Below are positions 20,049 to 28,590 of a stretch of DNA of 33,463 nucleotides, in pieces (the first letter of the stretch is position 1; each line of letters begins with the position of its first letter). The position numbers and the translations under genes are program-made. Under the pieces are notes generated by a model. That model was not told the origin of the DNA. It saw nothing but the letters and a program-made list of their open reading frames with translations, and searched no databases. The stretch comes from an uncultured Clostridia bacterium (GTDB lineage: Bacteria; Bacillota; Clostridia; TANB77; CAG-465), in the NCBI GenBank assembly GCA_944383035.1, contig CALWOE010000015.1, forward strand, positions 1 through 33,463, in the 5' to 3' direction.

Positions 20049-20965
20049 AATCAACAAGAAAAGCATTTGGTGAATTTTTAGTTGAAAAAGCTGCAAAAGA
20101 TGAAAATATAGTTGTAGTTGATGCTGATTTATCAACAGCAACATGTACTACTGATTTTGCAAGATTATTTCCAAATAGACATTTTGATGTAGGAATTGCA
20201 GAACAGGATTTAGTTGGCTTTTCAGCTGGACTAGCACTTTCTGGTAAAACAGTTTTTGCCACAACTTTTGCAATGTTTTTAGCAGGAAGAGCATATGAAC
20301 AGATAAGAAATACAGTTGCCTATTCTAATATAAATATTAATTTATGTGCAACTCATACTGGGCTTGCAGTAGGAGAAGATGGAGCTTCACATCAATGTAT
20401 AGAAGATATTGCACTTATGAATACTATACCAAACATGAAAATTTTTTGTCCTGCAGATGATATTAGTACAAAACAAATATTAAATGAATGTTTAAAAATA
20501 TCTGGCCCAAAATATATTAGACTGGGTAGAAATTCCTTAAGAGATGTTTATAGTATGGAAACTAATTTTAAATTAGGTTGTAGTAATATATTTGGAAATG
20601 GTACAGATGGTACTATTTTTGCGATTGGTTCTACTTTAAATATTGCATTAGATGCAAAATCAGAATTGAAAAAACATGGAATAGATGTAAGAGTAGTAGA
20701 TTTGTATAGTATAAAACCAGTAGATAAGGATACTATAATTGAATCAGCTATGCAAACTGATAAATTAGTATCAATAGAAGATCATAATATAATATCTGGT
20801 ATTGGTAGTATAATATCTAATGTATTAACTGAATATTATCCAAAAAAACTATATAAATTAGGTGTTAATGATAGATTTGGAAAATCTGGTAGTATAGACA
20901 AGTTATATAAAATGTATAATATTACTAAAGAAGATATAATGAAAATATTTCTTAACAATAAATGA
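20045..20965 (+). CDS. transketolase, C-terminal subunit
   Basis: The second half of the split enzyme, 306 residues, with the pyrimidine-binding domain (HFDVGIAEQDLVGFSAGLAL, containing the catalytic Glu) and the C-terminal domain (VRVVDLYSIKPVDKDTI and SIEDHNIISGIGS). TTAGGAGGTG lies within the end of the N-terminal subunit gene, and the ATGA overlap should give coupled synthesis. The stop codon falls in the left arm of the following terminator, which ends the operon that begins at rnc. Confidence 0.94.
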   Translation: MKSTRKAFGEFLVEKAAKDENIVVVDADLSTATCTTDFARLFPNRHFDVGIAEQDLVGFSAGLALSGKTVFATTFAMFLAGRAYEQIRNTVAYSNININLCATHTGLAVGEDGASHQCIEDIALMNTIPNMKIFCPADDISTKQILNECLKISGPKYIRLGRNSLRDVYSMETNFKLGCSNIFGNGTDGTIFAIGSTLNIALDAKSELKKHGIDVRVVDLYSIKPVDKDTIIESAMQTDKLVSIEDHNIISGIGSIISNVLTEYYPKKLYKLGVNDRFGKSGSIDKLYKMYNITKEDIMKIFLNNK

Positions 20966-20990
20966 GTGTTAAAAAGCACTCATTTTTTTT
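20961..20990 (+). terminator. terminator after the transketolase genes
   Basis: A 10-base stem AATGAGTGTT/AGCACTCATT (one G-U pair), loop of four A, then nine or so T residues. The stop codon of the gene lies in the left arm. Confidence 0.9.
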
Positions 20991-20996
20991 ATTTAC

Positions 20997-21025
20997 TTGA
21001 AACAAACTATATTTTATTATATAAT
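20997..21025 (+). promoter_or_regulatory. promoter of the rarA operon
   Basis: TTGAAA (20997-21002), 17-base spacer, TATAAT (21020-21025), followed by the rarA start 33 bases on. Confidence 0.75.
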
Positions 21026-21057
21026 TATTATGTGAAATTATATTTAAAGGAGAATAA

Positions 21058-22299
21058 ATGGAACCATTAGCATATAGAATGAAACCAAAAACATTAGATG
21101 ATTTTTTTGGACAAGAAGATATAATAAGTAAAGATAAATTGCTTTATAGATTGATTAAAGCTGATAAGTTAACATCAGCAATATTTTGGGGACCTCCGGG
21201 TTGCGGGAAAACATCTCTTGCCAGAGTAATAGCTAATACTACAAAAAATAAGTTCGTGACTTTAAATGCTACTACAGCGGGAGTTGCAGATATAAAAAAA
21301 GTAGTTGATGAAGCACAAAATATTTTTACTAATCCAACCGGCCGTGTAATTTTATTTATAGACGAAATTCATAGATTTAATAAGTTACAACAAGATGCAC
21401 TTTTACCACATGTTGAAAAAGGAACAGTAATTTTAATTGGTGCTACTACAGAAAATCCATATTTTACAGTAAATAAAGCATTAATTTCTAGATCTACAGT
21501 ATTTAAGTTTAATCCATTAGAAACAAAAGATATAAAAAATATTCTACATAACTGTTTAAATGATAAAGAAAATGGACTTGGTAACTATGCTTTAGATGTT
21601 AAAGAAGATGCAATTGATTTTTTAGCGCAAAATGCAAATGGTGATGTAAGAACAGTACTTAATGCTTTAGAACTTGCAGTACTTACTACAGAAATGAATT
21701 CGGATGGTAAGATATTAATTGATAAAGAAGTAATTAGAAACTGTATTCAACAAAAAAAGACTATTTATGATAAATCAGACGATTCACATTATGATATAAT
21801 ATCTGCATTTATAAAATCAATGCGAGGAAGTGATCCTGATGCAACGCTTCATTATTTGGCTAGAATGATTGAAGGTGGAGAAGATCCGATGTTTATAGCT
21901 AGAAGAATAGTAATACAAGCGTCAGAAGATGTAGGTCTTGCAAATAATCAAGCGCTAGTTGTAGCGGTAAGTGCTATGAATGCAGTTCATCAAATAGGTA
22001 TGCCAGAAGCAAGAATAATATTAGCTCATGCAGCATTAGTTGTTGCACTAAGTAGAAAATCAAATAGTGCATATATGGGAATAAATAGTGCAATAGAAGA
22101 TGTTAAAAACATTGATATTGGTGAAGTACCAATGCATCTTAAAAATGCTCCAATAGAAGCTATGCAAGATTATGGATATTCTGTAGGATATAAGTATCCA
22201 CATAATTTTGAGGGTGGATATGTAGAACAACAATATATGCCTGATAAATTAATTGGAAAAAAATATTTTTTTCCTAAAGATTGGGAGAAAAAATTATGA
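21058..22299 (+). CDS. rarA: replication-associated recombination ATPase RarA (MgsA)
   Basis: AAA+ ATPase of the clamp-loader clade, acting at stalled replication forks with SSB and DNA. The 413-residue protein starts EPLAYRMKPKTLDDFFGQ, with Walker A GPPGCGKT at residues 45-52, Walker B ILFIDEIHRF (Asp102, Glu103), sensor 1 GATTENP and the arginine-finger/sensor region ALISRSTVFKF. The C-terminal tetramerisation domain is complete (GSDPDATLHYLARMIEGGEDP and YKYPHNFEGGYVEQQY). AAAGGAG precedes the ATG. It overlaps the next gene by 4 bases (ATGA). Confidence 0.96.
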   Translation: MEPLAYRMKPKTLDDFFGQEDIISKDKLLYRLIKADKLTSAIFWGPPGCGKTSLARVIANTTKNKFVTLNATTAGVADIKKVVDEAQNIFTNPTGRVILFIDEIHRFNKLQQDALLPHVEKGTVILIGATTENPYFTVNKALISRSTVFKFNPLETKDIKNILHNCLNDKENGLGNYALDVKEDAIDFLAQNANGDVRTVLNALELAVLTTEMNSDGKILIDKEVIRNCIQQKKTIYDKSDDSHYDIISAFIKSMRGSDPDATLHYLARMIEGGEDPMFIARRIVIQASEDVGLANNQALVVAVSAMNAVHQIGMPEARIILAHAALVVALSRKSNSAYMGINSAIEDVKNIDIGEVPMHLKNAPIEAMQDYGYSVGYKYPHNFEGGYVEQQYMPDKLIGKKYFFPKDWEKKL

Positions 22300-23822
22300 A
22301 GAAAATAAGAAGAGGTAATATAGTAAGGGTTTCTCTAAATAAGGATTTACTTGGAAGTTTTAGACAAAAAGGTAAAAAAGTTAAACCAAATGAAAAAGAA
22401 GAAATTAAAAATATTGAACCAGAACTAGTAAGTGAAGATACATTAAGAGTTAAGGTTAGGAAAAGTAGTAGAAACACTGAAGATAAAGAAGAAAAGGTTA
22501 CTAAACAAAATAAAATAAAAAATGAAAAAGAGAAAAAAGAAAAAGAAACTAAAATAAGACGTGCAAATGATAAAAAATATGAAGAAAGTATATCAAAAGG
22601 AATAGATATATTAAATAATTATAAAAAGAATTTGTATAAAAAAAGAGAAGAAAGAATAGGAAAAACACCTAAAATTTTAACAGAAGAAAATGAAGAAAAA
22701 AACAAGTTCTTTAATTTGATACGTATTATTATGATTACTATATTGATTATTGTGTTTATAGTAGTTGTATATATTTTCCTAGAATATGGTCCAATATTTG
22801 GTACAAGTTTAAATAAAGATAAAGGTATTACAGAAGATTGGAAAATTGATATTATTACAACAGACCAAGATTCTTATCAAATGTATAATGAAGAATTTTT
22901 AATGTATTCAAATGGTGTTTTAAGAACATTTAATAAATACGGTAAAAATACATGGGAATATAAACTAGATGGAACATATACTCCTCAGTTATATGTTTGT
23001 GGGAGATTCTTAGTTGTAAGCAATAATTCAAATGGCACTATATTTTTATTTGAAAATAAAAAAGAAATACTAGATAAAAAAATAGATGGCACTATACAAA
23101 GTATTTGTTTGGATGAAAATGGCAATATGGCAATAGAATACTCTACAAATACATATAAAAGAGTTATTAATGTTTATACAAAAAGTGGAAAATTAAAATA
23201 TACAGTATATTTTTCAAACGGTACTATAGAAAATATAAAACTTCTTGATAATGGAGATAAATTACTTATTTTACAATCAAAATCTAATTCCTTTACTGTT
23301 GGTGCTAATATATCTATTATAGATGGTACAAAGAAAGAAAATAGCATAGAAAATATATTAACATTAGATAATAATTTAGTATATGACTTGACTATTCAAG
23401 GACAAAATCTTATAATATTATTAGACAATAGAATTATAAAATATAACATAGATAGCAAGAAAACAGATGTTATACAAGAATTTGATTCAAATCAGATGTT
23501 GTTTGTAGCTCTTGCTGATAACTATTATGTTGACGTAGAAAAAACATTAAGTGAGGAAAATGATGAGTATATTATAAATACTAGAAGATTTGATAATACC
23601 CAAATTGGAAAGTTAAATATACAAAATTCGCCAAAAATAATGAAAAATAGTGGACTTTTAAATTATTTTATATATCAAGATTCATTACAAGTTGTAAATA
23701 AATGGGGAATTGATGTAAAAAATATTAAATTAGAATTTCCACCTAAGGATATTGTAGTATTTAATAATGAAAAAAGTGTAGCTTTAATATATACAAATAA
23801 AATATATTTTATTAATATGTAA
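22296..23822 (+). CDS. DUF5711-like single-pass membrane protein
   Basis: A 508-residue protein with three parts. Residues 1-145 are highly charged, rich in Lys and Glu, and probably cytoplasmic. A single hydrophobic helix follows (about 147-170, IRIIMITILIIVFIVVVYIF). The rest is an extracellular repeat-rich domain of beta-propeller character, with recurring blocks such as FLVVSNNSNGTIFLFENKK and KLLILQSKSNSFTVGANISI; it resembles DUF5711 proteins of Clostridia. The start is ATG 22296 after GGGAG, overlapping the rarA stop. It lies upstream of CvpA and LCP genes, which suggests an envelope role; the function is not known. Confidence 0.75.
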   Translation: MKKIRRGNIVRVSLNKDLLGSFRQKGKKVKPNEKEEIKNIEPELVSEDTLRVKVRKSSRNTEDKEEKVTKQNKIKNEKEKKEKETKIRRANDKKYEESISKGIDILNNYKKNLYKKREERIGKTPKILTEENEEKNKFFNLIRIIMITILIIVFIVVVYIFLEYGPIFGTSLNKDKGITEDWKIDIITTDQDSYQMYNEEFLMYSNGVLRTFNKYGKNTWEYKLDGTYTPQLYVCGRFLVVSNNSNGTIFLFENKKEILDKKIDGTIQSICLDENGNMAIEYSTNTYKRVINVYTKSGKLKYTVYFSNGTIENIKLLDNGDKLLILQSKSNSFTVGANISIIDGTKKENSIENILTLDNNLVYDLTIQGQNLIILLDNRIIKYNIDSKKTDVIQEFDSNQMLFVALADNYYVDVEKTLSEENDEYIINTRRFDNTQIGKLNIQNSPKIMKNSGLLNYFIYQDSLQVVNKWGIDVKNIKLEFPPKDIVVFNNEKSVALIYTNKIYFINM

Positions 23823-23833
23823 GGAGGAAATAT

Positions 23834-24481
23834 ATGATAGTTGATATAATAGTAATTGCACTTATATTACTGGGTGCTTTTAATGGATATAAAAAAGGAT
23901 TAGTAGGTATATTAATTGGACTGATAGCTGTATTATTGTCACTTATATTAGCATTTGCTTTACAAATACCTGTATCTTCATACTTGTATAATAATACACC
24001 TATTGGTGAAGGATTAAATAACACAATAACATCTGGAATTAATGAAGCTTTTGAAAACTCAAAAGACACAGAAAATAAAACAGAAGAACAAAATTTTTAT
24101 ACAGATATTGTAAAGAATATAACAACTGAAGAACAAATAGCACAAATGTCAGAAAATGTAACAATGTTTATATTAAAAGGAGCAAGTTTTATTATTGTAT
24201 TTATAGTTGTTCTTGTGATATGTTATATTTTAAGAATGGTATTAAATCTTGTATTTGATTTACCAATATTACACTCTATAAACAAAATTGGTGGAGTAGC
24301 TGCAGGGCTTATAAAATCACTTCTTTCAATATGGATTATACTTGCACTAGTATCCATTGTATCGCCTATTCCAATGTTTGATGGTGTGGTAAATTTGATA
24401 AAAAATACAACAGTAACAAATTTCCTATATACTAACAATATATTAGTTAATATATTAGGTTCAGGATTAAAGATAAAATAA
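23834..24481 (+). CDS. CvpA family membrane protein
   Basis: The 215-residue protein has four hydrophobic segments: residues 2-16, 22-45, 112-140 and 155-182. The N-terminal pattern DIIVIALILLGAFNGYKKGLVG is the signature of the CvpA/colicin V production family (PF02674), including the conserved Gly-rich turn. An Asp/Glu/Lys-rich stretch of about 50 residues between segments 2 and 3 is longer than usual. AAGGAGG precedes the ATG. The exact role of CvpA proteins is unsettled; membrane or envelope homeostasis is suggested for some. Confidence 0.9.
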   Translation: MIVDIIVIALILLGAFNGYKKGLVGILIGLIAVLLSLILAFALQIPVSSYLYNNTPIGEGLNNTITSGINEAFENSKDTENKTEEQNFYTDIVKNITTEEQIAQMSENVTMFILKGASFIIVFIVVLVICYILRMVLNLVFDLPILHSINKIGGVAAGLIKSLLSIWIILALVSIVSPIPMFDGVVNLIKNTTVTNFLYTNNILVNILGSGLKIK

Positions 24482-24493
24482 GGTAGGTAAGAA

Positions 24494-25504
24494 ATGAAAA
24501 ACAAAAATAAAAAAAAGAAGAAAAAAACAGTATATTCAATTATAACTAGATTTTTAGTAGCTTTTTCAATAATAGGTGTTTTAGTATATGCTGCATTATT
24601 CTCATTTAATTATATCATTGGTGATGATGAAGTGATATTAGATGCAAGTGGTAATCCTGTAGTTGAAACATCAAAAAAGACAGAGATAAATGCACTTGTA
24701 TGTGGAACTAATCAAAATTTAACCGATACAATGGTATTTGTTAGATATAATGTAGAAACAGGAAAGATAGCTATGATGTCTATTCCAAGAGATACTTATG
24801 TAACAAATGAATATTGTATAGGACATAAGTTAAACGCAATTTATAGAGGAAAAAATATTGGACCTCTTGTAGAGCAAATTGAAGAACTTATTGGTGCAGA
24901 TATAGATTATTATTTAGTATTTGATTCAGAAATGTTAATTAATATGGTTGATGCTTTAGGTGGAGTAGAAGTAAATGTTCAAATGAGAATGAAATATGAC
25001 GATCCATCACAAGATTTACATATTGATTTATATCCAGGAGTACAAGTATTAAATGGTAAGCAAGCTGAAATGTTTGTAAGATTTAGACATAATAATGATA
25101 TGACAGTAGGATATGCTATGGGAGATTTAGATAGAACAGAAGTACAACAAGAATTTATAAAACAATTTATAAAAACAGTAGTAGATCCTAAAAATATTGG
25201 AAAAATACCAGAACTTATAAATATAGCTATGGAAAATACTGATACCAATGTTACTGTAAGAGAAGCATTAAAATATGTTACAGATGCAGCAAAAATAGAT
25301 GTAAATAGTATTGAATCTATGACTGCTCCAGGAACAACTAAGTATATTGATAATTTATCATATTTTATATTAGATGAAGAAGAAACACAAAGAATTATAA
25401 AAGAAGAGTTTAATAGAGAACCAGAAACTACAACACCACAAGATGGTGAAAATTCTACAACTCAAACAAATCAAGAGGAAACATCTAATGAAACTAATAA
25501 TTAA
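24494..25504 (+). CDS. LytR-CpsA-Psr (LCP) family cell-wall polymer ligase
   Basis: LCP proteins transfer undecaprenyl-linked glycopolymers such as teichoic acids or capsule to peptidoglycan. The 336-residue protein has a Lys-rich N-terminus, one membrane segment (about residues 16-38), and an extracellular LCP domain (about 65-225) with TDTMVFVRY, MSIPRDTYV, the block DALGGVEVNV and LNGKQAEMFVRFRH ... GDLDRTEVQQEFI; the conserved arginines that bind the lipid pyrophosphate are present. A Thr/Gln/Asn/Glu-rich tail of about 35 residues ends it. It is last in the rarA operon, closed by a terminator. Confidence 0.93.
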   Translation: MKNKNKKKKKKTVYSIITRFLVAFSIIGVLVYAALFSFNYIIGDDEVILDASGNPVVETSKKTEINALVCGTNQNLTDTMVFVRYNVETGKIAMMSIPRDTYVTNEYCIGHKLNAIYRGKNIGPLVEQIEELIGADIDYYLVFDSEMLINMVDALGGVEVNVQMRMKYDDPSQDLHIDLYPGVQVLNGKQAEMFVRFRHNNDMTVGYAMGDLDRTEVQQEFIKQFIKTVVDPKNIGKIPELINIAMENTDTNVTVREALKYVTDAAKIDVNSIESMTAPGTTKYIDNLSYFILDEEETQRIIKEEFNREPETTTPQDGENSTTQTNQEETSNETNN

Positions 25505-25505
25505 A

Positions 25506-25540
25506 AAATATAACTAAGCTTTAAGCTTAGTTATATTTTA
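25506..25540. terminator. bidirectional terminator after the LCP gene
   Basis: A 15-base perfect stem AAATATAACTAAGCT/AGCTTAGTTATATTT with a 3-base loop, flanked by T-rich sequence on the right and A-rich sequence on the left. It serves the LCP operon and the convergent carboxypeptidase gene. Confidence 0.88.
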
Positions 25541-25546
25541 TATCTA

Positions 25547-26863
25547 TTATCTAAAAATATCTTTATATTTTTTTCTTTTTTTCTTTTTATACTTTTTAAA
25601 TTTCATAATAATTAATAATATTATAATAAGTAAAATAATTATAACAATAATTATATATTTTTTTATTAAATAAATAATGTATGACATTAAATCATTTATA
25701 TTTTCTATATCAAGTTTTTTTGAAACTAATTTTACATCAGAAGTAGTATTTATATCTGTATATTTTTCTTTAAATGTGTAATTTACTTTACCAACAATAT
25801 CATTTGATTTTTTATCTTTTAAATTTTCTATATTTACATCTAAAGTATAATTATTTTCTGGTATTTCTTCACTTGTAGTAATAAAAGATATATTGTCATT
25901 TAAAGCAACAGTATATTCTAAGAAGTTTTCTTTGTCTTCTACTATGTAAGTTGTATCTTTTTTTACTAAATCTTTATTATTAAAATTATTAAAAGCATAT
26001 TCATATAAAGTTTTAGAATCTAAGTATCTTGCTTGTTCACCAGAAATATTTTGTGATCCATCATATGTTGCACATATAAAAAATTTATCATCTTTTTTAG
26101 CATATGATATTAAACACCCTCTAGCTTCTAATGTATATCCAGTTTTTCCACCTATAGCATATTCATAGTATTCATCTTCGTATTTTGGATTAAATAGTCT
26201 ATCGGTATTTACTATTGTTCTTGGCTCTTCTGATTTATTTGTTTTGGGTAATTCATATTCTTTGGTTTCAATAAATTGTCTAAATGTTTCATTTTTTAAG
26301 CAATATAACATTATCTTTACCATATCATATGGTGTAGTGTAGTGATTGTCATTATGATATCCATGTGCATTAGTAAAATGTGTATTAAGACAACCAATTT
26401 CTTTTGCTTTATTATTCATAAGTTCTACAAATGAAGAAATATCTCCACTAACGGCTTCACCTAAAACATTTGCTGCATCATTTCCTGAACTTAACATTAA
26501 ACCATAAAGTAAGTCTTTTATTTTATATATTTCTCCAACTTCAAGTCCCATAACAGAACTATCATAAGGTATACTTTCTAGAGCTTCACTAGATACAACA
26601 AAAGGTTCTTCTAAATTACAGTTTTCAATAGTAAGTATGGCTGTTAATATTTTTGTTGTACTTGCAGGATATACTTTTTCAAATGCCCCTTTACTATATA
26701 AAATATTACCGCTATTTGCATCTACTACAATTGCATAATTTGAATAAATATTTGGTTCTTCACTTGCAAATATTTCACTTTTAAAGAATATGAAGTTAAA
26801 AATTATCAAACAAAAAATAAATATATATTTTATAAAACTTAGTTTTTTAGTGCTCAAAGTCAA
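25547..26863 (-). CDS. D-alanyl-D-alanine carboxypeptidase (class S11 PBP, DacF type)
   Basis: Serine carboxypeptidase that trims the terminal D-Ala from peptidoglycan stem peptides outside the membrane. The 438-residue protein has a signal peptide (hydrophobic residues 11-33, ending near FASEE), the catalytic tetrad STTK at 68-71, SGN at 126-128, KTG at 240-242, and a beta-rich domain like PBP5_C after about residue 285. A C-terminal hydrophobic helix (about 395-420) and Lys/Arg-rich tail replace the usual amphipathic anchor, so it is anchored as a true transmembrane protein. The start is TTG at 26863, 7 bases from GAGGTGA; no ATG is available. It is divergent from comEA. Confidence 0.93.
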   Translation of the reverse strand: MTLSTKKLSFIKYIFIFCLIIFNFIFFKSEIFASEEPNIYSNYAIVVDANSGNILYSKGAFEKVYPASTTKILTAILTIENCNLEEPFVVSSEALESIPYDSSVMGLEVGEIYKIKDLLYGLMLSSGNDAANVLGEAVSGDISSFVELMNNKAKEIGCLNTHFTNAHGYHNDNHYTTPYDMVKIMLYCLKNETFRQFIETKEYELPKTNKSEEPRTIVNTDRLFNPKYEDEYYEYAIGGKTGYTLEARGCLISYAKKDDKFFICATYDGSQNISGEQARYLDSKTLYEYAFNNFNNKDLVKKDTTYIVEDKENFLEYTVALNDNISFITTSEEIPENNYTLDVNIENLKDKKSNDIVGKVNYTFKEKYTDINTTSDVKLVSKKLDIENINDLMSYIIYLIKKYIIIVIIILLIIILLIIMKFKKYKKKKRKKYKDIFR

Positions 26864-26932
26864 AAAAAAATCACCTCTTAGTTTAATATTATATAATAAA
26901 ATAATTTAAAAATAAATAGAAAGGAGTTAATT

Positions 26933-27574
26933 ATGAAAAAAATTTTTGTTAGAATATTTGATTTTATAAAAAAATATAAAAGTTATATATTAATTATATT
27001 GATAGTTGTAGTATCAATTTTTTCAATATTTATGCAAAATATTGAAAAAAAAGAACAAATGAAAATAAATGGAAAGTCTTTAGATAAAAAAGAAGATAAA
27101 ATATGTGTTTATATAACAGGAGAAGTAAAAAATCAAGGAGTATATTATTTAGAAGAAAATTCTAGATTATGTGATCTTATAGATATATGTGGCGGACTTA
27201 CTGAAATGGCTGAAATTAGTGATATTAATCTTGCAAAAAAATTAGTAGATAGTGATAAAATTGTAATACCTAAAATTAAAGATACAATAGATAATAATGA
27301 AAATAATTTAATTACAAATATTGTAGAAGATGAAATAGAAAATTTAGATGATGTAGATGATATAGATAATATAAATTCAAGTGAAAAGATAAATATCAAT
27401 ACAGCATCAAAAGATATGTTGCAAAATTTAGATGGAATTGGAGAAAAGACAGCAGAAAAAATTATTGAATATAGAAAAAATAATAAGTTTCAAAAAATAG
27501 AAGATATAATGGAAGTATCTGGTATTGGAGAAGCAAAGTTTGAAGCGATAAAAGATTATATATGTGTAGACTAG
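26933..27574 (+). CDS. comEA: ComEA family DNA-binding protein
   Basis: Membrane-anchored double-stranded-DNA receptor of the competence uptake pathway. The 213-residue protein has a signal anchor (about residues 17-34), a SLBB domain (KICVYITGEVKNQGVYYL, then CDLIDICGGLTE and DSDKIVIPK), an acidic linker rich in Asp, Glu and Asn (about 115-150), and a C-terminal helix-hairpin-helix domain (ININTASKDMLQNLDGIGEK and ISGIGEAKF-like VSGIGEAKFEAI). AAAGGAG precedes the ATG. comEC and the other com genes are not in the window, so whether DNA uptake works cannot be told from here. Confidence 0.92.
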   Translation: MKKIFVRIFDFIKKYKSYILIILIVVVSIFSIFMQNIEKKEQMKINGKSLDKKEDKICVYITGEVKNQGVYYLEENSRLCDLIDICGGLTEMAEISDINLAKKLVDSDKIVIPKIKDTIDNNENNLITNIVEDEIENLDDVDDIDNINSSEKININTASKDMLQNLDGIGEKTAEKIIEYRKNNKFQKIEDIMEVSGIGEAKFEAIKDYICVD

Positions 27575-27599
27575 CATATATATTAAAGTAGGTGATAGT

Positions 27600-28241
27600 A
27601 TGAGATTTTATTTGTATTTAGACAAAAATTTTTTAAAGATTTTATTCTCTACTAATGAAAAAATGGATTTTGATATAGAAGTAGTTGAATGTTCTATAAG
27701 AAAAAGTAATAGTGTAAATAATATTTTAAGAGTTGAACCAAGAAGTGAAAAAATATGTGATGATGAGAATTTAAAAAGAGAAGATATAAAAGATAATATA
27801 TCGTGTAATTATAAAGAAGGAAATGTAAGAAAAGAAGGAATGTGTATATCATATGGTTTCGATAATAATAGAAGTGAACAAACAGAAAGAAGATTTATTA
27901 ATATTGATGATATAACGGATATGAAAAATAATAATTTCTATCATATTTTAATTGAAAATATGATAAATGATAATATAAAACTTGAAAATAGCAGAATTAT
28001 CGTAATAAATGATTTTATAAAAAAATATGATGGGAAATTAAATGAAATAAATATAAATAAAAATAATGGATTTTTTACTATAGATGAATATGTAGTTTGG
28101 TTTGACAGGGATTTACTTATAAGCGATATAGATCTTTTAATTACAATGTCGTGTAAAGTAACAGTAATAGGTTATGTAATGAATTGTTTGGAAATACATG
28201 ATGTTAATTTTATAAAAGCAATTGCAATATATATATCGTAA
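27600..28241 (+). CDS. hypothetical protein, unknown family
   Basis: The 213-residue product is not recognised. It has no signal peptide or membrane segment. The start MRFYLYLDKNFLKILFS is strand-like, a charged region rich in Asn, Lys, Glu and Arg fills residues 45-105, and the C-terminal half alternates hydrophobic strands and helices (RIIVINDFIKKY, GFFTIDEYVVWF, KVTVIGYVMNC). AGGTGA stands 6 bases before the ATG. It lies 25 bases after comEA with no terminator between, so it is probably cotranscribed with it. The stop codon is directly followed by the -35 box of the next promoter. Confidence 0.7.
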   Translation: MRFYLYLDKNFLKILFSTNEKMDFDIEVVECSIRKSNSVNNILRVEPRSEKICDDENLKREDIKDNISCNYKEGNVRKEGMCISYGFDNNRSEQTERRFINIDDITDMKNNNFYHILIENMINDNIKLENSRIIVINDFIKKYDGKLNEININKNNGFFTIDEYVVWFDRDLLISDIDLLITMSCKVTVIGYVMNCLEIHDVNFIKAIAIYIS

Positions 28242-28270
28242 TTGACATAATATAGATTTTGTGGTATAAT
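28242..28270 (+). promoter_or_regulatory. consensus sigma-A promoter for the 83-residue protein
   Basis: TTGACA (28242-28247), exactly 17 bases, TATAAT (28265-28270): the only promoter in the window that matches consensus at all twelve positions with ideal spacing. Confidence 0.9.
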
Positions 28271-28322
28271 ATAAATGATTTGTAAATTAGGGTTCCAAAA
28301 AAAATTAGGAGGAGGTTTAGCT

Positions 28323-28574
28323 ATGGAAGCTATTGAAAAGTGGAAGAGGTTAAGACGTTTTTTTGTCATTAAATCTTCTAGTTGTATGTTAAGTGCTGTT
28401 GTATATTATGCAAATAGCGCAGACAAAGAGGAAAAGGAATTTTTGCGTGCTTTCTTTCAAGAAATTGCAGAAGTTTCTGAAGGAGAAAATGAAAAAGAAA
28501 TGGTAAATAAAATCTATAATAAATACAGAAAGGAGTTAAATAAAAAAATTAAAAGCTGTGAACAAAGTTGTTAA
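28323..28574 (+). CDS. small 83-residue protein, unknown function
   Basis: The protein begins MEAIEKWKRLRRFFVIKSSS, has two Cys residues in its last seven (ending SCEQSC) and another near residue 21, and a helical acidic/basic C-terminal half (EVSEGENEKEMVNKIYNKYR). No membrane segment or known motif is seen. The ATG at 28323 is set by AGGAGGAGG 7 bases upstream; an in-frame ATG at 28275 coincides with the predicted transcript start and is unlikely. It has its own consensus promoter and terminator, so it is a monocistronic, probably strongly expressed gene. Its last eight codons and stop lie inside the terminator hairpin. Confidence 0.75.
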   Translation: MEAIEKWKRLRRFFVIKSSSCMLSAVVYYANSADKEEKEFLRAFFQEIAEVSEGENEKEMVNKIYNKYRKELNKKIKSCEQSC

Positions 28575-28586
28575 CAGCTTTTTTTC
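28551..28586. terminator. terminator overlapping the end of the 83-residue gene
   Basis: Arms AAAAGCTGTGAAC (28551-28563) and GTTAACAGCTTTT (28570-28582), with one mismatch, followed by a T run; the A/T-rich left flank lets it also serve the convergent HD-GYP gene. The left arm and part of the right arm are coding. Confidence 0.88.
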
Positions 28587-28590
28587 CTTT

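Noticed and set aside
19227-20965. Transketolase broken by a frameshift
   Set aside because: Both halves have their own start and ribosome binding site and an ATGA overlap; split transketolases are a normal form in Clostridia.
26888-26897. Overlapping TATAAT words between the carboxypeptidase and comEA genes as divergent promoters
   Set aside because: Neither strand has a convincing -35 box at 16-18 bases, so I did not list promoters, although transcription must start nearby.
28275-28322. Upstream ATG for the 83-residue protein
   Set aside because: It falls at the predicted transcription start of the consensus promoter, while AGGAGGAGG directs initiation at 28323.
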